Of a stretch of DNA of 64,000 nucleotides, positions 1-7,814 are shown piece after piece. Position 1 is the first letter of the stretch, and each line of letters opens with the position of its first letter. Location of the stretch: positions 44,940,847-45,004,846 of the forward strand of contig JABBOT010000001.1 of the NCBI GenBank assembly GCA_016165875.1, in the 5' to 3' direction. The translations under genes were made by a program, and so were the position numbers. Under the pieces are notes generated by a model. The model was given only the letters and a program-made list of their open reading frames with translations, was not told the DNA's origin and did no database searches. The stretch is from Acanthopleura granulata. Lineage: Eukaryota > Mollusca > Polyplacophora > Chitonida > Chitonidae.

Positions 1-167
1 TGATGACCAAGCCTAGATCAAGAGGGGGGTGTGTAGTCAAGCTTTGGGACAGCGCTTCCGATGACCATCTTCCCTAGTCGAGAGTAGCCGATGGCAAAAC
101 CACCGACAACAGCACTATGATACGCCGTGTTGGTGAGCATCTTTCCGTCAGTTGTTGGAGTTGACAT
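1..167 (-). pseudogene. small hydrophobic virus-like protein, partial (block A)
   Basis: The start codon is at 167-165 and the gene runs off the left window edge. It is the counterpart of the 75-residue protein at 56150-56377 in block B: both share the stretch YHSAVV followed by a Tyr-Ser-Arg-Leu-Gly-Lys-Met motif and a Pro-Lys-(Leu/Val) turn. The protein is small and rich in Gly, Ala and Val, so probably membrane-associated. Function is unknown. The six-G run at 24-29 puts the 3' part out of frame compared with block B, a homopolymer-type shift. It is the last visible gene of the minus-strand cluster that begins with the capsid gene. Confidence 0.6.
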
Positions 168-173
168 AATTAT

Positions 174-683
174 TCACCTCATATCATGAGGGTCCCTCCT
201 AATGTCTAATATGTCTTTTTTAGATAAAAATTTTTCTGGATTTCCAATCTGTTGTGGTGGATCGGGCCTCTGTTCCACAGGTACTACGCGGCCTAACGCC
301 AGATGCTGGCGTAACCACCACCAAACAAGACCAAGACTGGCTGCAACGCCTCCAACAATCAAAAGAGTAGAGATATTTGGCCATTTTGGTGTAGACTCCT
401 GAGGGTCTTTGGCCCGAGGGTCTTTGTGAGCTGGACTGGGGTCTCTACTCGGTGGCGCTCGGATCGTAGTATCATTCCTATCAGTAGCTTTTTGGAGTTT
501 TTGCTTGGCCTTTTGGAGTTCCTGCTTGGCTTTTCTTGCAGCTGCTCCTGCCTTCCCCGCAGTAACTTTTTTGGGATCTTTAGTTTTAGTTATCGGTTGA
601 GGTTCGGGGTCTGATCTAGCAGCAGCCGGACTTTGATCGACTTGAGTCGAACTGTCTAGCTTCGTCTCCTCCGGTGGTGTCAT
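174..683 (-). CDS. lysine-rich single-pass membrane protein of Polinton-like block A
   Basis: This intact 169-residue frame starts at 683 and overlaps the end of the upstream minus-strand gene by 68 bases, which is typical of compact viral gene clusters. Residues about 36-66 form a Lys/Ala/Gln-rich helix (KDPKKV then AARKAKQELQKAKQ) likely to be a basic amphipathic or coiled-coil segment. Residues about 103-125 are one hydrophobic transmembrane helix ending in Trp-Trp-Trp. The short tail after it is basic and polar. A decayed counterpart with the same KDPKKV and KAKQEL motifs sits at 56520-56840 in block B. I recognise it only as a conserved gene of this element type. A virion membrane or DNA-binding minor protein is possible, but that is inference. 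Confidence 0.62.
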   Translation of the reverse strand: MTPPEETKLDSSTQVDQSPAAARSDPEPQPITKTKDPKKVTAGKAGAAARKAKQELQKAKQKLQKATDRNDTTIRAPPSRDPSPAHKDPRAKDPQESTPKWPNISTLLIVGGVAASLGLVWWWLRQHLALGRVVPVEQRPDPPQQIGNPEKFLSKKDILDIRRDPHDMR

Positions 684-1263
684 TTTCTACTTCGTCATCT
701 TTATCGTATATAGTTCTCTGGCATGCATGTCCAAATTGACAGTGCTTCAAAGTTGTCAAAGCTGCTGTGAAGGGAGCTAGAAACATACCATAGCGATGAT
801 ACAGTTCGCATGTAGCAATGCTAAGCGCATGACTCACAAATGGATCAGCGCCCAGATCAGCAGCCAGCTTTGGCTGATTTTCTGGAGGAATCGGCAGGAA
901 CAGTGACGCTAACCCAGAGTACATGGTCAGCGCCGTTTGTCCGAGAGTCTTGGTCATAGCTGCACTAAGTTGTAGCTCATAACGAGCATACAGCTTTTCA
1001 ATTTCTTCATCTCTCATAGAGTCGATCTGTTCGAGTGTAAGGGCTCTTCTGAGATACTGTTTACTCTGCCCACCAGCAACAATTGCTTCTAGGCGGTTTC
1101 GTTTTTGCATGCCACTTCCCACTCCTCTCTCCTGTTGTTCCGATGATTCATTAGAGCTGTGTGGGTTGTGGCTGGATTCTGCCGGCCCCTGGTCTGCACT
1201 GGGTTGGTGTCCAGTGTCACCACCCTTCTGCAGGAGCTCGTCGATAAGTTCATCACAATTCAT
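616..1263 (-). CDS. conserved virus-like protein of unknown function (block A)
   Basis: From the ATG at 1263 it encodes 215 residues: an acidic start (NCDELIDELL), a polar low-complexity stretch rich in Ser, Glu and Gln, then a conserved segment from GGQSKQYLRRALT through a Thr-Leu-Gly-Gln helix and a Pro-Ile-Pro-Pro-Glu-Asn loop to the CELYHRYGM motif, and an acidic tail. The open frame continues upstream to 1419 with a hydrophobic helix, but that part runs to the edge of a tandem repeat, so I prefer 1263. Block B keeps only the GGQAKQYL part (about 56840-57005), fused by deletion to the next gene. It lies between the ATPase and the membrane protein. No known domain was recognised. Confidence 0.6.
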   Translation of the reverse strand: MNCDELIDELLQKGGDTGHQPSADQGPAESSHNPHSSNESSEQQERGVGSGMQKRNRLEAIVAGGQSKQYLRRALTLEQIDSMRDEEIEKLYARYELQLSAAMTKTLGQTALTMYSGLASLFLPIPPENQPKLAADLGADPFVSHALSIATCELYHRYGMFLAPFTAALTTLKHCQFGHACQRTIYDKDDEVENDTTGGDEARQFDSSRSKSGCC

Positions 1264-1410
1264 GGTAGCAAATATAGTTCGAAATCTTATCACCCAAAAC
1301 TGTTTAAGTCTAATATACTGCCAGGCAAACCACCCGAAGAGCGATAAAATCAGAATTTGGGAACAAAATAAAGGCAGCAGAGCGCCGCAGGTAATCTGTT
1401 CACTCATGTG

Positions 1411-1534
1411 CTTAAGCAAGATGCTAATGTGCTATAAGCAGAATGCTAGTGTGCTATATAAGCAAGATGCTAATGTGCTATAAGCAGAATGCTAATGTGC
1501 TATATAAGCAAGATGCTAATGTGCTATAAGCAGA
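1411..1534. repeat. tandem repeat, about 46-bp unit, in block A
   Basis: The unit alternates two half-repeats, AAGCAAGATGCTAATGTGCT and ATAAGCAGAATGCTARTGTG, for about 2.6 copies. It sits between the ATPase stop and the next minus-strand gene, and its right edge supplies the last codons and stop of the ATPase. There is no equivalent in block B. It is probably a local expansion that replaced the ATPase 3' end or spacer. Confidence 0.85.
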
Positions 1535-2167
1535 CAACATATTCAGCGGGCTGGTCAGTCTTTAACAGAAGCTTGGTATGTTTCGTCTTTGCGAGGCGTT
1601 GACGAACCTCCGTTCTTTCTTCGTGACTGCCGATCACATCATTTTCTTCTAGGCAATAATTAAATGAGTTTCGGTCTTTGCAGTGGAAGAGGGCAATCCA
1701 ACGCGTCTGTTCTCGCAGATCCTTGAGGACAGAGTTATACTTCTGGGTGAGCACCAGACGCTTTGTTCTGCGTGTCGGCCTGAGAAAGCCAGCTCAGAAA
1801 GCATATCCTTCTTTTTTGTCAGCGCCCTTGTGGCTGAGCAGTCGTCAATGATGTACAGGGTGGGCTCACCTTTAAAGAGCGAGAATAGAGCTCGAAGGTA
1901 GTCGTGCAACCTCTCCCCCGGGTTGAGGACGTAGATCTCAGGTTCGTCCCAGATCCATCTACGCGTTTGGTAAGTTTTGTTGTACTGTATCGTGGGACAC
2001 AGAATCACAATATGTTCGAAGGTCCCGCGGTAGTGGCTCTCAAGCAGATCGAGAGCGAACACCGCTTTCCCACACCCTGTCTGCCCGCAGATGATGGCTG
2101 AGTGAGGGTCTTTTGGGAGAAAGTGGTAATGGTTAGTAGATTGCGTTGACAAACCTGCCATTTTCAA
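1524..2167 (-). pseudogene. FtsK/HerA-type DNA-packaging ATPase (A32-like), frameshifted, block A
   Basis: This is the virion DNA-packaging motor ATPase of Polinton/adintovirus-like elements. From the start near 2167 the first frame shows the P-loop GQTGCGK at about residues 27-33 and the Walker B strand LYIIDDCSA at about 105-113, followed by a sensor-like SGRH. About 30 residues later the frame shifts at about 1750. The C-terminal part (LTQKYN, then FHCKDR, ending LLLKTDQPA) continues in another frame down to 1524. The break is a single net base next to a G pair, either decay or a sequencing indel. The residue after the P-loop Lys is Ala (GKA) instead of the usual Thr/Ser. The start overlaps the capsid gene end by 35 bases. 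Identity is solid; function is doubtful. Confidence 0.88.
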
Positions 2168-3430
2168 TGTTAAGCTGCGCGTCCATGACTATGTAGAGGT
2201 ACATATTCAATGGAGCAGGTTCCTCAGCCTCCTTTGTAATCTGGATCGTAACCCCTTCGCTTGCATTTTGCACCCGACGCCCGCTGCCGTGCAGCCTGTC
2301 ATCGTCCGTGCTTCTAAAGTCGAGCCACAGGGCATACTTCGTCGTGAGATACTTACCGAGCGAGACGTCTGCGAGTCCGGCGTCTTTGATAACTTCTGCC
2401 ACTTCTGCAGGCCGCTTAAGGCCAGCGGCGAAATTCTTTCTAGCCTCTTCCCACTGCTGGTAAGGGCGCATGCCTTGACTATAAAGCTGGTTCGGAATTC
2501 CCTCAATGGTTGCCTCAACCTTGGTGATTTTCGGGTTGCAGAAGTGTTCGGTGTTTCTATCCCAGGCCGATCCTGTGGGTTCCTCGAACACCATAAGGAC
2601 GCCTTTCATACTGCGTGCGGGGACGTTGATGTTGATATTCCAAAGGGTGTCGCTTTTGTCGTACGAGATTTTGTGGTGGCGCAGGATCCTGTCGTACATG
2701 ATCGCTAGGCGGCCGTGGTACTGATTGCGGACAATGCGGGCCAGCTCAGCCTCGGTGACCATCTCGTATTCCAAGGTTATGTTATCGATCGTGTATTTTG
2801 CTTCAGTGTCATCGGTAGCCTTTATAACCCTGCTATAGTCGTTGAAGGTTAGGTAATACTCAAGGCGGTCTCCCAGTCCAGGTTGGTAGAAAGGCATGTG
2901 AGACTCCAGAAGCTCGAAATCGAGTGGAATGTAGAACCGGTTTCCATACGCATGTGCGATGGCTTTGTCAACCTTCTTTTTGGCGTTGAAATCAGCTGCT
3001 CCCACTCTGGCTTTCGTGACGTTCTGATCTCGGCTGGTGTCGATCCCCTGGTACTGAGCGTTGTTGCTTTGCAGCGCAGTCTTCCATAAGTCACCATAAC
3101 AATGGTAGACGTCGGAGTCGTCAATGCTCATGACCTCATTCCCACTAATCTTGATTGTTGTCTTTTTAACCACAGCGCGCCCTATGTTCTGGACAATAGT
3201 TCGGTTTTCATCTGCTGAATCTAGGGTGAATGTGAAGGCCAGACGTGCTGTTCCAGGAACGATTACATCGTGGTCACCGAGATTGGGAAAAACCTGACCA
3301 GTAGCTGCTGATTCTGGTCAATTCTGCTTGGGTTGTTGGTTATCACAACCGAATGCCGGATGCCCTTGACACCGAAGGCATCCCGCAGTCTGCGATGAGG
3401 GTTAAGTTTGCGTCCGTATTTTTCAGCCAT
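2133..3430 (-). pseudogene. major capsid protein (double jelly-roll type), one frameshift, block A
   Basis: This is the best-supported structural gene, next to the packaging ATPase. The ATG is at 3430, and the N-terminal region has a basic start (KYGRKLNPHRRLR) and a VVITNN strand. At the five-A run 3288-3292 the frame shifts. The long second frame (2133-3173) contains ISGNEVMSIDDSDVYHCYGD, alternating beta-strand-rich segments, NRFYIPLDFELL and WNININVPARS. Length (about 430 residues), beta-rich composition and position beside the ATPase fit a double jelly-roll major capsid protein of the Polinton/adintovirus class. The fold is inferred, not seen. Block B keeps only the first ~115 codons (57372-57722). 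It is divergent from the + strand gene at 3501, with 70 bases between start codons. Confidence 0.75.
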
Positions 3431-3500
3431 GTGAGCTATACTACTGTTGAAGTCTAATGTCTATGTTATATAGACATAGGCGTTGAGTCTAACTGATAAA
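3431..3500. promoter_or_regulatory. compact divergent promoter region with inverted repeat
   Basis: Only 70 bases separate the capsid start (3430, minus) from the + strand start (3501). They contain a perfect 8-bp inverted repeat ATGTCTAT-GTTAT-ATAGACAT (3457-3477) whose centre also forms a TATA-like GTTATATA. A symmetric element of this kind could serve both directions. The matching interval in block B (57723-57760) also has an inverted repeat, ATTGAAC...GTTCAAT, of different sequence. Confidence 0.5.
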
Positions 3501-4851
3501 ATGGATGCTGACATTGACACAAACGTCAGAGATGATAATGCTGAAGACATTGATCCGCAAGGCCTCGTCATTGACAGTACCCCATCACCTACGGGGGCAT
3601 CCAGTCAATCTAACGACATACAGGAAACTAGAAACGAACAGACGCTGCAACAGGAGCTTATGTTGGTAGGTGATGACGACGATTATAGAGAGCGTCTGTT
3701 GGTAAATGCTGTCGACAATTATTACAATTTACTAGAGGGCGAAAAAGGATGGATAAAGCCTTTGAATATAGACTACAACAATTTCGTAATTACCGAGGAC
3801 GGCAAGCTGCGCCTCAAGGCGCATCCAAGTATTGCTTTGTACAGCACTCTTGGAGACAATCCTCCCGCTCGCACTGTCAACACTATCTGACAGAGTTGGG
3901 GTCCGCACCATCCGAGGGGAGCTAGGATTTGTTGACTGGAAGAGGCATCCAGGACAAAAGAAAAATCTATCTTCCGCAGCTGCTGCAGCTCTCCAAACTG
4001 GTGACAAAAATCTAGGTGAGGTCGCAGCTAAGCTAGATAGGGTGGAACTGAAAGATCTTGGGCAAGTGGCACAGGACGCATCAAATATGGTTCAAACAAT
4101 GGAAACCTCCTTGACTGACGATGATATAAACGCGGCTCTTGAAACATATGGTGATCCGCCTTTGACACCTTTCACTCCTCGCGAGATTAGAGGACTCGAC
4201 AAGGCTCTGCGGACTATTCGTGGGGAACTCAGAAACAACATTGCCAAGCTGTCTGCACCGGACGACCACATTGCTTTGGAAAAAAGAAAGTTAGCTGAGG
4301 CGGGTGATGATGAGGAATCTAAACAGCGTATTAGGAATCGCCTGTCAGACCTCGAGGATGAGAGGGCAGCTCGTCTTGAAGCCGCATCGGCATGCCGCGA
4401 TTCTCTGCGCTCGCAAATCAGTCGGGTGCGGGAAACAATCAAGCGCGTCCTTTACTCAGACACCACACTCGCTGAGCGCCTCCATACTTTGTTTCGCGAA
4501 CAAGGTATCACTATAGCCAGTATCCTTACTGCATTGGGTTTCGTCGCATCAACATTCGTACTTGCTCTTGCCGGTGGTGGTGGGACAGCTCCGCCCGTGC
4601 CTCCAACTCCACCTGACAGCGGAGGCGGCGTAAAGGAGTGGATTAAAAAACACTTGAAATCTTTGGGCGAGCTGTTAGCAAAGCTCGCTGGTAAAGCCGC
4701 GTCTGCCCTCCCAGGCATAATAGGAAGTATCGTCTCTTGGCTCCTCGGTTTCTTAGGCAAGACCGTGAACTGGCTTGCTGAAAATACCTGGACTCTTGTT
4801 CTCGCCGCTGGTGGTATTATTTACGCAGCTGTTCAAGCGCATCTAGCGTAG
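3501..4851 (+). pseudogene. coiled-coil protein with hydrophobic C-terminal tail, frameshifted, block A
   Basis: The ATG at 3501 gives an acidic N-terminal region with a DDDDYRERLL helix and an RLKAHPS strand. The frame breaks near 3860-3870, then runs to 4851 in a second frame. That part has long charged helices (ELKDLGQVAQDA; EDERAARLEAA), then AERLHTLFREQGITIASI, a Gly-rich segment, a Pro-rich hinge (PPVPPTPP), an amphipathic helix (EWIKKHLKSL) and a hydrophobic, Gly/Ala/Trp-rich tail (LPGIIGSIVSWLL onward). Block B has the same gene, more broken (57760-58944). Function is unknown. The helix-hinge-hydrophobic layout suggests a virion-internal or membrane-active protein, by analogy only. 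Its 3' end overlaps the opposing gene by 9 bases. Confidence 0.7.
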
Positions 4852-5658
4852 CCAAATAAATGCAAGCCCAATGGTGACTCCAATCAAAACCATGGCAGTT
4901 ATATTTTCATCATGGGTGGATTTTTCCGGTCTCGATATCAAAGGTGAAGAATCTGTAGCTGGTACAGGTACTGCAGGTTGAGCCGGCACAGGCACCGAAG
5001 CAGAGTGTGGTTTTACTTTTAGCTGCTCAGTTGGCACTGAAGGCATGGGTATAGAGTTTATCTCATCATTTACCCCGAGACTCTGACTCGTAGTTGCTAT
5101 GACAATCTTGTTGTTGTAGTAATAGTAAGCCTCACCCAGCCCGTCATTCGCGCTCTTGTTTTGGCGCCAGTCAGTGTTCGGAGAAACCCCCAACTCTCCG
5201 CAGATCCGCTCATATGCCCTCTGGTCGTACGGGTTGTTCATCGCACTCCAGGCTTTGTCTTGTGGTAGGGCTGCCTTAATCTCTTCCAGAATACGACGCA
5301 CTTGGTGGTACACATGGAAGTGGAACATAGAGCCAGAAAGACCACCAGACGAAAGATGGTCTTGCTTCGAAATCCTGCAGCCTGTAGTGGCACACCACAC
5401 AGCGAAATTGAGCTGGTTTTGCCACCACATCATTGGTTGTGTGTGCCATTTTTGGACTAGACCGTCGCCAAAGATCTTTGGCAGGGTATAGCGTTCATAC
5501 ACCTTTTGGAAGGTGACTTTGAAATCCCATGCGGTGCGGTTTTTACTGGGATCTATAACCACGATTTCACTCGGCTCCTGCACCGTACCGGGTACAGAAA
5601 ACACCCCGCCTGTGCGGTACTTTGCATCCTTATTGAATATGTATGCTTTATTATCCAT
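4843..5658 (-). CDS. putative minor structural protein with C-terminal membrane anchor, internally deleted, block A
   Basis: The reading frame is open for 271 residues from the ATG at 5658 (an ATG at 5697 is also in frame). Conserved pieces shared with block B are EPSEI.VIDPS, RYTLPKI, QNQLNFAVWCATTGC and FHFHVYHQVRRILEEIKA. After the Gly-Leu-Gly-Glu-Ala-Tyr stretch it jumps directly to NNKIVIATTSQ. In block B about 445 bases lie between these points and encode IRTYVWAILGAQAQTH and neighbours. Block A has therefore lost about 150 codons in frame, inside a Tyr-rich repeat. The C-terminus is Pro-rich followed by a transmembrane helix (TAMVLIGVTIGLAFIWL). It is probably a capsid-associated protein; that role is inferred from context. 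Its start lies 12 bases from the divergent penton-like gene. Confidence 0.65.
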   Translation of the reverse strand: MDNKAYIFNKDAKYRTGGVFSVPGTVQEPSEIVVIDPSKNRTAWDFKVTFQKVYERYTLPKIFGDGLVQKWHTQPMMWWQNQLNFAVWCATTGCRISKQDHLSSGGLSGSMFHFHVYHQVRRILEEIKAALPQDKAWSAMNNPYDQRAYERICGELGVSPNTDWRQNKSANDGLGEAYYYYNNKIVIATTSQSLGVNDEINSIPMPSVPTEQLKVKPHSASVPVPAQPAVPVPATDSSPLISRPEKSTHDENITAMVLIGVTIGLAFIWLR

Positions 5659-5670
5659 AGCTTTATAACT

Positions 5671-6337
5671 ATGTACGTTATATTCAGTGATGTTCAAAAC
5701 GGCGGAAGTGTTATTCTACCGTCATGCCTGGATAATCAGAATCGTCAGTATGAGGTTGCTCTACTCGAAATTACATTATATCCCCTTTGCCTGAACATTG
5801 GCCCTGATGCAAAGTTCTCCCTGAACGACGAGTTAATGTTCGTTCCAAGCGGCTACTACAGCCTGTGCACCCTGGACAAGGAAGTGTTCCGGCCCAAGGA
5901 CGTGACATTAAGACTGAATGAGGCTACAGGGCATCTGCAGCTGAAAACCGGTGATAATAAAATCAGGCTACTCAATCTGGCAAAGGTACTGGGGTTCCCC
6001 AACGCATTAGATCGGCACAATTGAGGGGGACGAACTGCCAGAACTGGTATCTTTGAAGGAAATTTTGGTTCACCTGGACGAGGTGAGCACTTCGGAGAAT
6101 CTTATTTCAGTGAACGGCAGTAGAGCTCGTGGCTCTACTCTTCTGAGAGCAGTCCCAGTTACTAATGAGGGCATTAACTGCGGCAAAACCGTCTTATTCC
6201 CTAATCCTCAGTACAAAATTATGCGGTCGAGGTTCGTATCAGAACTAACTATGAAAGTATTAGACGCATATAGTCGACCTATAAGTATATCATACCTAAG
6301 CGCGACTTTACATATTCGGCCTACGCTGGAAAAATAA
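5671..6337 (+). pseudogene. putative penton-like/minor capsid protein, frameshifted, block A
   Basis: The ATG at 5671 is chosen because similarity to block B (60172) begins there. The first frame holds FSDVQNGGSVILPSCLDN, then YYSLCTLDKEVFRP and RLNEATGHL. The frame shifts at about 6005-6020. The second frame continues with ILVHLDEVSTSEN, STLLRAVPV and SELTMKVLDAYSRPIS to the stop at 6337. The closing Leu-Thr-(Met/Ile)-x-Val-x-Asp-x strand followed by another beta strand resembles the end of single jelly-roll penton-type proteins of adenovirus-like and Polinton elements, but I cannot prove homology by eye. It begins 12 bases from the divergent minus-strand gene and is followed at 6351 by the next + gene. 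Confidence 0.55.
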
Positions 6338-6350
6338 GCGAGGATAGAAA

Positions 6351-6803
6351 ATGACTGATTCAGGTGGACCTGGTTCCTCTATCAACCCCACCTGCACAAC
6401 AAACCTCACTGATCTCGGAGACATCCATGGGTTTGGCAGCAATGGGAAAGAAACTGGCCTATACGTATTCCAGTTTCTAAGAAGGTCTTACCATAGGCAT
6501 GAACTGCCGGAACCTCCTGTGCCAGAAATAGGGTTCGGGAACTTGCATGATATTGATGCATCAAATGTACTCAAGGGTCGGCACTATAGGCTCTTATACC
6601 GTGGTAAAGCAGACGGATGGAAACTGTTCTACGACGTCTTTGCTGCGGTGGGCGGATGGCACCTTGAGATAAAACCAGCTCCACCTTACGTATATACAGG
6701 TAGGCTTCATACTGTGAGGAAGATTATGAACGCAGGACAACTCTTAGCATCGTACGTATCTGGTGGTAGAATGGCTGCGGTTGTTATCGACAAGCTTCCA
6801 TAG
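6351..6803 (+). CDS. conserved virus-like protein, 150 residues (block A)
   Basis: An intact frame 13 bases after the penton-like gene. It is rich in aromatic residues, with LTDLGDIHGF near the N-terminus, a Pro-rich linker (PEPPVPE), GRHYRLLYRGKADGWKLFYD in the middle and AAVVID at the end. No transmembrane helix or known motif was recognised. The decayed block B copy (60825-61235) retains LSDLGNLEGFE and a Gly-rich C-terminal part, which shows selection for this gene in the element family. A small structural or accessory role is possible. Confidence 0.6.
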   Translation: MTDSGGPGSSINPTCTTNLTDLGDIHGFGSNGKETGLYVFQFLRRSYHRHELPEPPVPEIGFGNLHDIDASNVLKGRHYRLLYRGKADGWKLFYDVFAAVGGWHLEIKPAPPYVYTGRLHTVRKIMNAGQLLASYVSGGRMAAVVIDKLP

Positions 6804-6809
6804 GGTTAC

Positions 6810-7170
6810 ATGGTTGGTGCAAAGGGTACTCGGAATGCATCCCTTAAATTTGTAACCGAATTCCCATTCCAAATTGGAAGTCTTCCTCAGTGATCCACCG
6901 TCAAATAATGTTCCACTCATTGCCGGACTGAGGCTGATGTGTGGTGATAGTGACGCTAATAAACTTCTCCGAATATTTATTTCGATGTCTCAGGACGGCA
7001 AACCCCACGTGACAATAACCAGTACAAGCGTAACCGCAGTTACCAAACCTAAAATATCTCTGGATACACTGTTTGTTGGACCTACATTACTTCGTCGGTT
7101 GTACTATAGCACAGAGGCGCTCTCAGCAAACTATTTAGAGGTTCTACTAACTAATATGAATATCGTCTGA
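6810..7170 (+). pseudogene. small conserved virus-like protein, frameshifted (block A)
   Basis: An ATG at 6810 opens a short frame ending TEFPFQIG near 6890. A second frame, in another phase, carries PLIAGLRLM, KPHVTITSTSV and LEVLLTNM to the stop at 7170. The total length is one base off a multiple of three, consistent with one indel at about 6865-6890. The alternating hydrophobic pattern suggests a small beta-sandwich. The block B counterpart at 61213-61611 shares the overall layout and the closing LELDIL. Function is unknown. Confidence 0.5.
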
Positions 7171-7181
7171 GTAACATTAAC

Positions 7182-7814
7182 ATGTCTCTCTATCCAACTG
7201 TTCCAACTGCACCTCCGGATGACGATAAATCGGAGGAAATCGACGACGGTCACGGATACCGCCTGCAGGTTATCCGTGACATACAACGGGGCCTTGAACA
7301 CGAAAAGGTCAAACGATCCTCAGTCTTAAAAAAATATCGCCGTGGCGTGAACATCTGCGATGGCATTGAAATCGGGCTATTTGCGCTCAGTTTGGGTATT
7401 GGCGTCTCTGGGATTGGTTTGTTAGCAACAGTTGTTGCGGCGCCAGTGGTTATAATAATGGAAGGCTCTTCCATTGCATTGGGCGTTGTTGGAGTTATTG
7501 GGAAATTTGTTGGTAGGACATTTCAGACTAAGGCTAAGAAACATGATGAGATACTCATATTAGCGGAGTCAAAGATAAACTCCATCTGCGATCTCGTCGG
7601 TCAGGCATTAGTCAACGGAAACATTTCAGCTGAGGAGTTTAATCTGATTTTAGCTGAGAAGAAAAAATTCTATCAACTCACTGAGTCTATTCGGGCTAAG
7701 TCGAGTAAAAATGTTGGTATCTCGGACGAAGAAAAAAAGAACTTGATAGACCAAGGCAGAACCGAAGCTCTGTCGTCTATGCGCAAGCGTCTGGTGGCCG
7801 ATCTACAGTCCTAA
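7182..7814 (+). CDS. hydrophobic helical membrane protein of Polinton-like block A
   Basis: An intact 210-residue frame, 12 bases after the previous gene. It has a Pro-rich acidic start (YPTVPTAPPDDD), GHGYRLQVIRDIQRGLEHEK as a charged helix, then a central hydrophobic double helix (about residues 65-108, Gly/Ala/Val/Ile-rich), a Lys-rich loop (RTFQTKAKKHDEI) and a long charged helix with LAESKINSI and GNISAEEFNLIL. Block B (61614-62126) keeps YRLQHIS, KAKKHNEIRLLAESKLNSI and GKISDTEF. I recognise the family only as a recurrent anonymous gene in such elements. Topology suggests membrane insertion, perhaps pore or fusion related, which is inference. It is the last gene of the block. Confidence 0.62.
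   Translation: MSLYPTVPTAPPDDDKSEEIDDGHGYRLQVIRDIQRGLEHEKVKRSSVLKKYRRGVNICDGIEIGLFALSLGIGVSGIGLLATVVAAPVVIIMEGSSIALGVVGVIGKFVGRTFQTKAKKHDEILILAESKINSICDLVGQALVNGNISAEEFNLILAEKKKFYQLTESIRAKSSKNVGISDEEKKNLIDQGRTEALSSMRKRLVADLQS

Noticed and set aside
3832..4007. minus-strand frames inside the + strand coiled-coil gene
   Set aside because: Antisense shadows without conservation in block B.
1..7814. bacteriophage or bacterial contamination
   Set aside because: Gene content is Polinton-type and block B has host SINEs in and beside it, so the elements are integrated in the animal genome.
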